A stretch of 64,000 bases of DNA from Brachionus rotundiformis (lineage: Eukaryota > Rotifera > Eurotatoria > Ploima > Brachionidae), in the NCBI GenBank assembly GCA_016802295.1, contig JAESIW010000138.1:1657729-1721728 (forward strand), read 5' to 3'. Under the pieces are notes generated by a model, which saw only the letters and a program-made list of their open reading frames with translations, had not been told where the DNA came from and searched no databases. Position 1 is the stretch's first letter; every line of letters begins with the position of its first letter. Positions 50,188 to 60,944 of this stretch are shown piece after piece. Made by a program: the position numbers and the translations under genes.

Positions 50188-51489
50188 ATGCTTCGCATAT
50201 TTAAAGAAATACCAATGTATGCTTATGTAGCGGGACTGGTAGGTGCCGCAGCCACATATGTCTTGTACACGCCGAGCTCGCCGGTCAAGAAAAAAAAGAA
50301 AAAAAGACCTAACGAGTGGGCATTTCCGCGAGGACTAATCAACTACAAAAATGAATGCTTTATAAACGTGATTTTGCAGTCACTGGCCTCGTCTGGCAAA
50401 GTAACCGAATGGTTGGTGCCCAACAGGATCAAGCCTTGTGGCATATCAGCAAATCTCTTTGATGCGCTTTGCCAAGTTATTGCTGGTATTAACAAAATAC
50501 GCATGACCAATTGCGCGTTCCAACTTGACGAGTTTCAAAGCGAATTTTACGCCGCGCAAAGCATTAAACAGGCGCTGAACGCTCACAGTTGGCATATCCA
50601 ATCCGAGGAGCACGATTGCCATGAGTTTTTTCACTTGTTAATGGATGTGCTGGACGAGGAACAACTTGAGAGTAAAAAAAGCCTCAAATCGCTCAATTAT
50701 TTTCAGCCGTCCAATTTAAAAGAGAGCTCGCGTCTATCGCCAAAGAAAAATCCCTTCCATGGCTATTTGGCTCTACAGTATCAGTGTTTGGACTGTGACT
50801 ACAAATATCCATTAAAGTTGGAGTCGTTTTACAGTCTTTCTTTGACCATTCCACACAACAAAGAAAATTTTTTTGCCAATAGCTTTCCACTATGTGGTAC
50901 CACGTTGTTTGAGTGTTTGAATAACTTTTTCAAGACCGAAATTCTAGGAGAAATGAAATGTGAAAATTGTGCCAAATTGGATTTAAAGCACGAGACAAAG
51001 AAAGGAATTTTGAAGCGTCAAGCCATTGCCAAACTTCCAGATTGTCTTTGTATTCAAATACAGAGGAATAGTTGGTCAGATATGAGCTGTGAAATGATCA
51101 AAAAAACAAATTTTGTTCAATTTCCGCTTACAATCAAAATAGACAACAACTCAAAAGCAAACATGTCAAGTTTTTCTCTAAAACAGGTTGGTATTGGTGG
51201 TCTATTGGGTGGCAAAGCCAATTTGAATGATTCTGGTGAAATTTTCCCACACAAAAAAAGCGTGCCAAATGTTGATAATTTCTACGAGCTTAGATCAGCT
51301 GTAGTTCACTATGGCAGTGCGTTGAGTGGTCATTTTGTGGTCTTCAGAAGATTGCTAGATAATGATAAAGATGGTCAAAATTGGCTGCAAATATCCGACA
51401 ACGATATCAAATTAGTTAAACAAACTAATTTGCTTAATAGTAATGTTTACATGCTTTTTTATGATAAAATGTCCAATTTGCTCAATTAA
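50188..51489 (+). CDS. USP30: USP30-like mitochondrial outer-membrane deubiquitinase
   Basis: A single exon encodes 433 residues. An N-terminal helix (YAYVAGLVGAAATYVLY, about 11-27) followed by a polylysine stretch (35-39) matches the outer-membrane anchor of USP30. The catalytic Cys box is NYKNECFINVILQSL (Cys57). The QQDAHE-equivalent is EEHDCHEFFHLLMDVL. Two CxxC pairs (CLDC, CENC) form the zinc site. LPDCLCIQIQRNSW is close to the USP30 signature. The His box is SGHFVVFRR (His382), and WLQISDND supplies Ser403, the third catalytic residue that in USP30 replaces Asn/Asp. USP30 removes ubiquitin, especially Lys6-linked chains, from mitochondrial proteins and opposes PINK1/Parkin mitophagy. 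All catalytic parts are intact. At 433 residues it is somewhat shorter than the roughly 517 of human USP30. Confidence 0.9.
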   Translation: MLRIFKEIPMYAYVAGLVGAAATYVLYTPSSPVKKKKKKRPNEWAFPRGLINYKNECFINVILQSLASSGKVTEWLVPNRIKPCGISANLFDALCQVIAGINKIRMTNCAFQLDEFQSEFYAAQSIKQALNAHSWHIQSEEHDCHEFFHLLMDVLDEEQLESKKSLKSLNYFQPSNLKESSRLSPKKNPFHGYLALQYQCLDCDYKYPLKLESFYSLSLTIPHNKENFFANSFPLCGTTLFECLNNFFKTEILGEMKCENCAKLDLKHETKKGILKRQAIAKLPDCLCIQIQRNSWSDMSCEMIKKTNFVQFPLTIKIDNNSKANMSSFSLKQVGIGGLLGGKANLNDSGEIFPHKKSVPNVDNFYELRSAVVHYGSALSGHFVVFRRLLDNDKDGQNWLQISDNDIKLVKQTNLLNSNVYMLFYDKMSNLLN

Positions 51490-53579
51490 GAAAGGAAATT
51501 ATTTTTAGTGAATTTTGTTTTTTTTTTTTATTTTTTGGCATATTTTTATGTATATAAGCATATTTTTGGGCATTTTTTAAATTAAAATAAATTTTCCGAT
51601 CTCGTTTAAATAAAAAATATTCTGAAACTAATAAACAATTTTATTTATTTTTATCTAAAATAAAACAATTTTTGAAAAATTTTAGATTCAAAAATACTGA
51701 TCACTTAAATAATTTTTATCTAAATCCTCTTTGGAAAATGATACGTAGAAAAATTTTCCATGAGGTCTTTTAAAATTTTCGATTAAGAAAATTATATCTC
51801 AAAAAAAGTATAATATTCTTACAATTAACCACATTCAAGAAAAGAGGAAGTGGTAAATTATAGATTATATTAACATGTCAGGTTTAAAAAACATGATTTC
51901 GGACAAACTCTAAACCCAAATTTATTTATTAAATTAATTTATTAATATTTTTCAAATTATTTTTATTCATAAAATTTAATACAGAGGCATACTCTCATGT
52001 TAAGCAAACTATTTTTACTATTCACGAGTGTTATGCCCAATTCTGAATTAATAAAAAATTGTGCAGATTTATGCAGAGATAAAAACTTAAGTTAAGCATT
52101 GAATGTATTTCTACAATATATGAAATAATTAGGAAATAGTTACAATAATTTTTTTATTAATTTTTGAGCATGACTATTAAAATTTTGATCAGAAACTTCA
52201 AATTGCCTTTTCAAAATAGCTGATGGTATTTTTTGGTTGATTGAACATAAAAATGCTGACCGACTTGAATTACCTAAAATTTTAGGTCATTTAATATAAT
52301 ACAAATTGGTTAGTTTTAAAACTTTTTATTTGAGTTATTCAATGTTTATTTTAGAAATTGAATAATAATAATTTTCAAATTAGAGTTTAAATTAAATTAT
52401 TAGGTTAAAAAAAGATTTGCTCGGATCTACTTATTAGTTTTAATCTGGCCAAAATATTTTAAAATTAAAGATGAAATTAAAATCAACTATTTCATATTCA
52501 AAGTCAAACTAAAATATTTCATTAGTTTTTTCAATTATCACTAAAAATTAACTATCTATTCAATCAATTTTATCATAGTTAGAATTTCAACCTGAATATA
52601 AACAATAAAAGATGAACTTAGAAATAAACAAAATTTTAACTTATACTAAAAAAACTAAAAAAAATTTCACCTGTTTTTTATAAATTTAGCTCGTATTTAT
52701 TCATTTCATAACTAGTTCTTGATTTTATTTTTATTATGACACAAAAATTGTTAATTTTAGATTAAAAAAAATAAAAAATTTTTAAACTTATATTATTAGA
52801 ATTTTATCTTGATAAAAAGAAATCAAAAAAGTAGCATTGTTTTAAAAAAATGGTAAAAACACCAAATATATAATGGAAGCTTTTATACTTAAAAAATTAT
52901 AATTTTCCATATTTTAAGATTTCAAATGAAGAGAGATATTTTAGATTAATTCGTCACATAGAAGAATGTGAATCTTTTTCAGAGGAGAAAAAAAAAGTAT
53001 CTTTTTCTAAAAAGTCTTATTTATCTCTTTTATAATCTTGAAACTTTTTAAAAGGACTTGATCGAAATACATGCAAAATATTATTTTCAACATATAAGAA
53101 ATAGTGATTATAATTTTTCGGAAGGAACTAGGGGTATTTTACTTTTTTTGTAAAGAAAAATAAAAGAAAATCATTGATAAATTAATTATCTTCGACGCCC
53201 TGGAATTAAGTTCCGGATTATTAAGGCCAAGTAAAAAAACAATTAGATTCAAATTAAATCTTAAAGTAAAGCTTTTATTAATAGGAATTTACGGTCTGTA
53301 ACTTAAATTTGGTTAAATATGATTTTTAAGGTGCTACAAATTATTGGTATTTAAAAACAAATCAATCATTAACTGTAAAATAAGTATTTATAATTAAAAA
53401 CAATGATAAAATTGAATAAAAATATTAGAATCATAATCATAATGATGTTTTTTTTTGCTTTTAATTTCATTGAATTGGACTTATAATTAGAAATTTTGAT
53501 TTTCCAGGTGCTTTAAAAGTTAACTATGAAAAAATATTCTATTTAAAGTAAAAATGGTTTTAAACTTTATTAAATTTAG
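51490..53579. other. AT-rich intergenic sequence
   Basis: About 2.1 kb with no credible exon or RNA gene. Upstream exons of the weakly supported locus at 53580 could lie here but cannot be identified. Confidence 0.5.
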
Positions 53580-53864
53580 TTATAAATGAGAATATAGATA
53601 CAATTAAGGTAGCCAATCTTGAAATTGAAAACAATGAAAAGAAAAGTGTACTAAATGATCAAATTAATCAAGTTAATTCAATTGGTAAACTTTTGTAATT
53701 AAATTAGTATCTATTTTCAATAAATTTTTTTTATGCTTAAGGAACAGAAGAAAAGCTAATTAATAAAAATGAAAAATCAATGAAACAAGAGGTTCTAACT
53801 AAACATTCATCAAATCAACCTGATCAGATAGAAAAAAAAAAAGAAAACACTAGACAATTTTCAG
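53580..53864 (+). CDS. Possible exon pair of an unidentified gene
   Basis: Two short open stretches, 53580-53684 and 53742-53864, are each bounded by AG and GT, join in the same phase (1) and read as charged sequence (NENIDTIKVANLEIENNEKK, then GTEEKLINKNEKSMKQEVL). The intron between them (57 bp) is typical for this region. Neither start nor stop is found. The composition, rich in Asn, Lys and Glu, suggests a coiled-coil or disordered stretch, but chance open frames in AT-rich DNA can look the same. I do not recognise the product. Confidence 0.3.
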
Positions 53865-54603
53865 GTATTATTGAAAACTAACAATGAGTTTGAATTTTGA
53901 TAAATGATATAAAAAGGAGATTTGATTGTAAATTTTTCTCTTTTTTTTATATGTAAATCATTTTTCAAATCGATCAAGGGACTCAATTTAAATAAATAAA
54001 TAAATGAATATAAAAATTGGCAAAGAATAATTTTTGGTTGTTTGATCAAAAATTTTACTCTGCCCAAAAATTAATAAAGCTGCAATTAATTAAATTTAAT
54101 TCAAATAATCTCCACAAGTCTTAATTTGTTTTTTTTTGTCTTTAGAATTCATTTTTTTATAAATCAAACTGAAAAGCATAATAGTTTTATAGTTATGAAA
54201 ATTTTCTATTATTGCTTAAAACTTTTGTGTAATATCAATATTTTAACTTTTTCTTCCAAAAATTAAACTCGAAACCCGACTTTTTTTCTCAATTTTTACC
54301 TACAATTAACAATTATAGATCAAAAAAAATTCTTATTAAATCATTTGATAATTTTTTAAGTTGAATGCAGTCACTTTGCTGATTCTGTTTGTTTAATTCA
54401 TTTATTTTGCATCTTAATGACCAAAATAAGTAAATTATTATTGTGAATGAATGCCTTTGTTTATTTATCTAATCTTATCATTTTTTAGTTACTAAATTTT
54501 TTAAGTTTTGAAAAGATTAATCAATTATTGTTTAAATTCAACCAAAATAAAAATCGACTAACAAAACTTATGTAAATTTTATTTTTTCTAACAAATAGAT
54601 AAA
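53865..54603. other. AT-rich sequence, no feature seen
   Basis: Would be intronic if 53580-53864 and 54824-55240 belong to one gene. No exon with matching phase was found between them. Confidence 0.4.
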
Positions 54604-54865
54604 TGGTATTGCGAATTTCAAAAACAAACAGAAGAAAAATTCTTCCTATTTTGATAAATTAAAAAATATTTAATAACATACTTTGTTGCATCTTTTTTAC
54701 CAAATTTTTTAAGTCTTATTGATTTTTTACTTTTTGTCTTTTATCTACATCAGAAAAATTATTTTCGGGTAAAAAATATGCAACAAAGTATGTTATTAAA
54801 TATTTTTTAATTTATCAAAATAGGAAGAATTTTTGTTCTGTTTGTTTTTGAAATTCACAATACCA
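54604..54865. repeat. Inverted repeat / foldback element of about 262 bp
   Basis: The left arm (54605-54691) and the reverse complement of the right arm (54778-54864) agree over 87 bases with only two visible mismatches; a weaker match extends each arm to about 100 bases. Each terminus reads TGGTATTG. The central spacer is about 60-85 bp. Flanking sequence is AT-rich and gives no convincing target-site duplication. It may be a second MITE family or a local inverted duplication. The right arm overlaps the start of the open frame at 54824. Confidence 0.85.
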
Positions 54866-55240
54866 AATAAAATACTACAATCTAATTTTTATAATTTTAT
54901 TTTTAAAGAAAAATTTGACTTTTTGGAAATAGAAAGTAACAAAATTCGGTTACCTCTGTTATTCTTGGCATCAGTTTTTAGTGTTATTATTCATATTACA
55001 ACATATTTAATAGAATTGTTCACAGGATTATTTGCATTTCCGGTCTCTTTTGAGAACTTTGACTTAATTTTGAAAATAGCTGATTTTTTGACGAAAGTAA
55101 TTGTCTCAAGCGTTTTGATCCACTACTTATCAATAAATACTACAGCTTTAAGCAATTTTTTATTTTTGTATACAAATAACTCGACTGTTCAAATCACGTC
55201 AAATCAAAAGAGTATTATCGATAATATTAATAAATACTAA
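54824..55240 (+). CDS. Hypothetical membrane protein or terminal exon
   Basis: An open stretch of 138 codons follows a possible splice acceptor (TAG at 54821-54823) and has no ATG near its 5' end, so if real it is a last exon. It encodes two hydrophobic segments (LLFLASVFSVIIHITTYLI and LTKVIVSSVLIHYLSI) and ends with N-glycosylation sequons. Its first 14 codons lie inside the right arm of the inverted repeat, so that part derives from the repeat. No family is recognised. Confidence 0.3.
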   Translation, partial: EEFLFCLFLKFTIPNKILQSNFYNFIFKEKFDFLEIESNKIRLPLLFLASVFSVIIHITTYLIELFTGLFAFPVSFENFDLILKIADFLTKVIVSSVLIHYLSINTTALSNFLFLYTNNSTVQITSNQKSIIDNINKY

Positions 55241-56003
55241 AATAAAATCAAAATAAAATATAATCTATTAATTTTACTAAATGACTTTTTCTCATTCAAA
55301 ATTATTAATAAATAATTATCTTATTCAATTTATGAATAGATTTTTTGTTACTATTTTATTTTTAACTTACTCACAAATTTGCTATTTTATCTAAATTTAG
55401 CCGAATTCCAGTAATTTTACCAAAATTTTGGTAAATTCGCTTAAATTCTCGTAAAATCACCCTAAAAAAAGTGGTTTCTCTTATTGCTATGTGGAATAAG
55501 CTGTACTGGATTGAATACTTTAGGTATTTTTTCTTTATTAGAATTGATGCATAAAAAAATAATTTCCTAGGCACGTAAATTTATCTGTAAATTATCTGTA
55601 GTTATTGGTGTTTATAATAGTTTGGCGCGTAAATGAAACCAAGTATCCGATAGAACAAAAATTTAATATCGTTTAGCATACAATATTTTTCTAATCTATA
55701 TCTTAAAATTAAATCTATCCAATTACTTTATATAGATAAGCTAAATAAGACAATGATCATAAGAATAGCCTTATTAATATATCAATGAAAATAAATTTGA
55801 CTTTGAGAAATAAAAATTATAAATAGATATTGCAAATTAATTGAACATATTAAATATTTTATTTGGAAATGTCCGATTTACATTATTTTAATTTAAAAAA
55901 AAATTAAGATTCTCACATAAAATTAACTAGATTAGTAAAAAAAGTCTAAATTTTGGACAAAAATTAGCTAAAAAAGTTGGATAATTTGCTTTAAAAAAAA
56001 AAG
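55241..56003. other. AT-rich intergenic sequence
   Basis: No coding or RNA feature is visible. It contains the 3' region of the mucin-like gene, whose stop is at 56004. Confidence 0.6.
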
Positions 56004-57809
56004 CTATTGCTTTCCTTTCAACAGACGAACCAATTTAACTTCGTTAAGCTCGTCTTTGGTAACATTCAAGTATTTGTATAAAAGTGGCATAATTTTGCCT
56101 TTCAAAAACTCTTGAGCTTCAGTTGAATTTACATTTTTGTATTTGTCGTTCCATTGGTAGCCTTTAATGTGCAAGCGTAGCGAATAGCTTTTAGAATCAG
56201 GATTCTCAACACCAGTATCTATAGCTGTATAATTTGTCACTTCAAATTTAATATTTTCTGAAAGGTCTGGAAGTTCGCTGGAAGCTGAATCATCGACTTC
56301 TTCATCTGAGGTCTCTTCGGTCATTTGTGGTACTTCTGTGCTTGGAACCTCGACACTTTCGACTGATTCATTTGTTGTTGTTTCTTCTTCAATTTCGGTT
56401 GTGGTGGTGGTAACTACTGTGGTTTGGACTTTTTCAGTAGTTGTAGTAGTAGCTAATACAATTTGTTCGGTCGTAGTCATAACTTCGGTGGTCATTTTCT
56501 CAGTTGTAGTGGCTACAGTAGTTAATTCTATTTGAATTGTAGTTTGTTCATGTGTTGTAGTTATTGGTTGTGTTGTTTGTACCATAGTGGTTGTTTCAAG
56601 AGTGGTCATTGGTCGTGTTGCTTGTACCAAAGTAGTTGTTTCAAGAGTGGTCATTGGCTGTGTTGTTTGTACCATAGTGGTTGTTTCAAGAGTGGTCATT
56701 GGCTGTGTTGTTTGTACCATAGTAGTTGTCTCAAGTGTTGCCATTGGTTGCGTTGTTTGTACCAAAGTAGTTGTTTCAAGTGTGGACGTATGTTGAATTG
56801 TTTGCGCAACAGTGGTTGTCTCAACAATTCTCATAGGTTGTGTTGTTTGTTCAATAGTGGTCAAGGGAACATTTGGTGTTCTGACTGTAGTTGTTGTTAC
56901 TGGAACATTAGTTGAAACAACATGTACAGGTGTAACCTCAATCATTTTATGAGTAGTTGTCATTAAAGTTGTAGTAACTTGTTGAGTAGAGGTACTTGGA
57001 ACAGTTGAGCTTACTGGAACGCTATGAACTGTGGTTTTTTCGGTGGTACCAATGGCAACAGTAGTAGATGGTTGAGAAGTGACTGGAACAATAGTGGTTT
57101 CATGAGTCAGTTCAGCTGTAGTGACTGGTATTCTAGTTGTAGGAATTGTTGTAACAACTAAAGGTTTTTGGGTAGTTGTAGTTACAACTTGCTGAGTTGT
57201 AGTGGTCATTTGTTCAACATTTTCACCAGTTAGTACAACTTGTTCTGTAGTTGTAGGCACAATTAAAGTTGGCTTAACTGTGGTTTCAACAGTTGTTGAT
57301 TCTACACTTGTCTGATTAAGTTCTTGGTCAACTTGGCTCATGTTTAGAACTTGAGTTGTGTTAACATTTTCTTCAATTGTGGACACTACATTTGGTGTAG
57401 TGGTAATGGGGACCTCAAGTTCGCTCTCGTCACTGATTCTCTTGCGTCTAACATTCTTAGTCTCATTCAAAGACTCAATTTTGTTGTCTTCTTGAGCAAT
57501 AAGTCGGTCGTTGAGCAATGAAGATGGAACTATGTCCTCCAATTTGCGCACTATGGAATCAATGTCAGCATTATCTTGGTTCAATTTTACTTTGAGCAAT
57601 TCAATTCCTTCTGAAGTGACATTTTTCAACTTTTCCAATTTGTCACCAATTAGATTTTTCAAGCGATCAAAATCTTCTAAATCTTTGAATTGAGAAAAAT
57701 CAACCGCTCGTTTCTGCATGAGCTTGTTCAACATTGGACTTGTTTGTTGACCAGTGGTCAAGCATAGCGCTACGCAAAAAACTAGGAATGTATGCACAAA
57801 ATGTCTCAT
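56004..57809 (-). CDS. Secreted mucin-like Thr-rich protein
   Basis: A single exon encodes 601 residues. A signal peptide (MRHFVHTFLVFCVALCLTTG) is followed by an acidic/basic helical region with LEDFDRLKNLIGDKLEKL. A furin-type RRKR lies at residues 121-124 (57438-57449). Residues of about 130-480 are dominated by Thr with Val, Pro and Gln, including several 15-residue units of the form TTMVQTTQPMTTLET, a dense O-glycosylation substrate. After an acidic stretch, the last 85 residues form a folded-looking domain (SYSLRLHIKGYQWNDKYKN ... LKGKIMPLLYKYL) that resembles a SEA domain in length and pattern, though I cannot confirm it and no GSxxV autoproteolysis site is evident. No transmembrane helix follows, so the product is probably secreted. 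A role in a mucus or cuticle-like extracellular layer is plausible inference. Confidence 0.75.
   Translation of the reverse strand: MRHFVHTFLVFCVALCLTTGQQTSPMLNKLMQKRAVDFSQFKDLEDFDRLKNLIGDKLEKLKNVTSEGIELLKVKLNQDNADIDSIVRKLEDIVPSSLLNDRLIAQEDNKIESLNETKNVRRKRISDESELEVPITTTPNVVSTIEENVNTTQVLNMSQVDQELNQTSVESTTVETTVKPTLIVPTTTEQVVLTGENVEQMTTTTQQVVTTTTQKPLVVTTIPTTRIPVTTAELTHETTIVPVTSQPSTTVAIGTTEKTTVHSVPVSSTVPSTSTQQVTTTLMTTTHKMIEVTPVHVVSTNVPVTTTTVRTPNVPLTTIEQTTQPMRIVETTTVAQTIQHTSTLETTTLVQTTQPMATLETTTMVQTTQPMTTLETTTMVQTTQPMTTLETTTLVQATRPMTTLETTTMVQTTQPITTTHEQTTIQIELTTVATTTEKMTTEVMTTTEQIVLATTTTTEKVQTTVVTTTTTEIEEETTTNESVESVEVPSTEVPQMTEETSDEEVDDSASSELPDLSENIKFEVTNYTAIDTGVENPDSKSYSLRLHIKGYQWNDKYKNVNSTEAQEFLKGKIMPLLYKYLNVTKDELNEVKLVRLLKGKQ
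56553..56800 (-). repeat. 45-bp coding tandem repeats in the mucin-like gene
   Basis: About five copies of a 45-bp unit encoding a TT-VQTTQPMTTLE pattern occur in a row, with point differences (Met/Leu, Thr/Ala, Met/Arg). The homogeneity indicates recent local duplication. Confidence 0.8.
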
Positions 57810-59290
57810 CTTTTAAATTAAAATAAATATAAAGATTAAAAAAATTGTTTTCTAGTAATTAAAGGATTAAAAAAAAAAGAGAAAAATGTGGTTTAAAAAA
57901 TGATTAAGCCAAATTGGAGAAATTGAAGCCAGTTAAAATAAATGATGAATGATGATATTTTTTTCATATAAATTTAAATTGATTGTGTTTTTTTAAGCTA
58001 AATTTAATGCATCTATTAAAATTGGAAAAAAATTAAAAGCTTTTCATAGAAAAAAATTAAAAATCAAGGATAATCCAAATGCTTAACAAGTGACGCCATG
58101 CTATCAAAAAGTTTGCTTATTAATTTTTAATTTCTAATTTGGCTTATCGAAGACCATGAGTGGTTTTTATTTTTTAAAAATTTTAATTTTATAAATAAAA
58201 CTTATAATCTATTTATATACGGAATTTGATTTATATTTACAACTTAAGAGCTGATTTATCTTGTAGACATCATCGAGTCTTAAAATACTTGACCAAGTTA
58301 GAAAAAGAGAAAAATTGTATCTATGAGAAAGCTTTTATATGTCGAGATCAATTTAAGATAAATAGGTTCTAGAAACCGACTCCGAAAGCCGATATTTGAA
58401 TTAGCAGATAAAGGTCAGTTTAGAAAATGAATAATTAAATTTAATTAGGCTCAAATTTATCATTTTAAAATTTTGAAATCCTAGATATTTATATTTGTAA
58501 GCCCTAAATTTAATTTAATGATATATATATATATATATATATATGAAAAGTTTTATCATTGATCGAGTTTAAAACAATGAGCATGACGTGTAAATCAATA
58601 CGAGTAAATTATTTATTTAATGGTCTTTAATTCCGTGTTAATTAAATAGATTATGGTCAAAAATTGTTTAAATATGAATTTAAGATAAGGCAAATAGCAT
58701 GGGCGAGTTGAGTTGAAAGATTAACAATTATCAGTAAGAAAATTTTTAATACAATTCATTTAGAAGCAAATGTAAATATATTTTATGAATTTTTATTTTT
58801 GAAATTTTTAAATATTATAAAAAAAATAGAAAATAAAAATTAGTAAGAGAGTTTTTCGTGCAGTTTTTCATCATTCATTGCTTCTTTCCTGTGTGGTCTT
58901 AAAAAAAATAAATTTTAAATTAGATGGTAGTCAAATGGACCATGTTGGTCAAGCAGTGCGAAAATGTTTTGTATTTTAAGTTTAAATGTACCTAGGAAAT
59001 TAAACTAAATTAAAATTAATCTTTTTTTTTAATTCAACAAATATATACCGGTAATGTCAAGATAAGATTTTTTAACTTTATCTTTATAAAAATATCAACG
59101 CATAAATTAAAAATAACTTTTTTTTTAATACGCAATTTTTATTCTAATTTTTAAGTCCTCTTTAAGGTTTTGTATGAAATCGAGAATATTTATATAGATA
59201 CAGATAAAACAATTTTTTTATATCTGAGTTAGTTTATCGATTAAAAATAAAATATGAAAAAATAATTTTATTTTTATTTTATCTCAAAAT
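57810..59290. other. AT-rich intergenic sequence with (AT)n microsatellite
   Basis: No gene is seen. An uninterrupted AT dinucleotide run of about 24 bp lies near 58521-58544. The region separates the mucin-like gene from the first GPCR gene, both on the minus strand. Confidence 0.6.
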
Positions 59291-60363
59291 TTACTTGAAA
59301 TATTTGTATATTTTTTGATTGAATATGAGATATATAATTGGGTTGGCGCATGAATTCAATTGATAAAGCAGACTCATAACTTAAGATAAAAATAAGAGTT
59401 CATTTAAAATATTTTTAAAAAAATTAAAAATTTTCTCCTACCTATAAAAAAATATTTTGATAATGGATTGACAACTGTTGGAAAAAAAAGATTCACCAAC
59501 AGACTTAGATAGAATGGCATTCCGCAAAATATAAATGTTACCACAATGGCAAAAGTTAAAATCAATGTGTCCACTTTGGACCTAGTTAGTGTATTTTTGT
59601 ACCATTTGTTGCATCTTTCGAACTCTTCCTTGTCACTATCGTTTAGGTTTAGATCACTTTTTCTTATATTAAACACTACATCTTGGTTCATTAGCCTTTT
59701 TTCTTCTTTTCTTTCTTTGTTAATTTTGACTATGGTCAAGAAAATTTTGGTATAGTAATAGACCAAAAGTATCGATGGAACAAAATACTGAAATATAAAA
59801 TGATAGATAACATACAACACTTCCTGGTTCTTGGTTTGCCAATTAGCATGACAAAATGACATGTTCAATTGGGCAATTTTCTCCACTCTGAATACAAAAA
59901 GCTGTGGAAACGCGAGAATAAAGGAAATGAACCATGCAAATATTATTTGAAAGATGCCTTTTTCTCTGCTCCATTCTTTGTTAGCTTTGTAGACAATGTT
60001 GTATCTATCATAGGCCATAAGTACCAGAGCCAAAGTAGAGCCGTACACCGAAAACACTTGGCCAAATTTGATAAACTTGCACGCCAATTGAGAATACTTG
60101 AAGAATTTGAAATTTATTTCAAATATTTGTGGAAATATGCTCAAAATGGCTACTACAATGTCTGCCAAAGACAAATGAGCTATGTAGAATGAAATACGGC
60201 TCAATTTGAAATGCTCATTACCAAATTTGTTCACCATCAGAATGATTACTACAACCGAATTGCCAATCAAGGCTATAAAAAAAATTAGCAAAAGGACTCC
60301 TATTTGTATCGATGTTGCCAAATGGTCTTGGTTTACAAAACTCGAGTTTATTGTTTTATTCAT
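59291..60363 (-). CDS. Class A peptide GPCR, vasopressin/CCAP/GnRH superfamily-like (copy 1)
   Basis: Two exons (59442-60363 and 59291-59379) encode about 336 residues. TM1 carries GNSVVV, TM2 LSLADIVVA, and the conserved disulphide is Cys95-Cys171. TM3 ends in AYDRY (Asp119-Arg120-Tyr121). The second exon supplies TM7, QLNSCANPIIYLIFN, with the NPxxY motif and an NSCxNP form typical of the vasopressin/oxytocin and CCAP/NPS receptor group. TM6 reads FCGMPF (279-284) in place of the usual CWxPF, so the toggle Trp is absent. The C-terminal tail is only a few residues (QKIYKYFK). N-glycosylation sequons lie near the N-terminus (N2, N6). It should couple a neuropeptide to G proteins at the plasma membrane; the ligand is unknown. 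It is a tandem paralogue of the gene just upstream. Confidence 0.85.
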
Positions 60364-60871
60364 TTTGTTTTAAGCTAATAAGTTTTTTTCTAATGAAATT
60401 TTGTTTTTTAACATTTTAGCCTTGTAAATGATTTATAGATGTTTATAATTTTGTTGTTTGAATTTTACCTAATTTTTTTTTTTTATCAGGAACTTCGATA
60501 AGATATTTTTTTTATCAGATTTGTTTTTATTTTTGAATTGCGAAGTTAATCGGAAAATTAAGCTAAAAAACTCTTTCAATCCAGTAGCAGGTTAATCAAT
60601 AGTGAATAATAAAGATAATTAGTTTATTTATTTATTTATATTTTGGCTACATTGTTCTCATCTATTTTCATTATTAACCTGCCTAGAGATATTGGTGAAA
60701 AGTGATACACACCAAGATAAGAATTGTTCAATTTACGTCAATAGTAAGAAATAAAATTTAAAAAAATGTATATATATATATTTATTATTAAGGTTTATAA
60801 ATTAATTTTATTTTCTATCTAAAAAAAAAAGTAAAAAATTAATTGCACAAACAACTTTGAGAGATCCGGTT
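60364..60871. other. Spacer between tandem GPCR genes
   Basis: About 0.5 kb of AT-rich sequence with no ORF. It holds the promoter of copy 1 and the 3' end of copy 2. If the alternative last splice of copy 2 is used, that gene ends at 60872 with the tail FKTKV. Confidence 0.5.
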
Positions 60872-60944
60872 TTAGACTTTTGTTTTGAATCTAAACAAAT
60901 GAAAAATAATAATAATTATTATTAATTGGAGAAAAAAATGTAAA

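Noticed and set aside
55371..55574. Minus-strand ORF of 67 codons
   Set aside because: No motif or splice evidence; overlaps plain AT-rich spacer.
56532..56915. Cys-rich plus-strand ORF opposite the mucin-like gene
   Set aside because: It is the antisense of a repetitive Thr/Val/Gln coding tract; its Cys/Leu/His repeats follow from reversing the 45-bp units. No independent start context or splice signals.
58521..58544. (AT)n tract as a possible replication or regulatory element
   Set aside because: A simple dinucleotide microsatellite is sufficient explanation.
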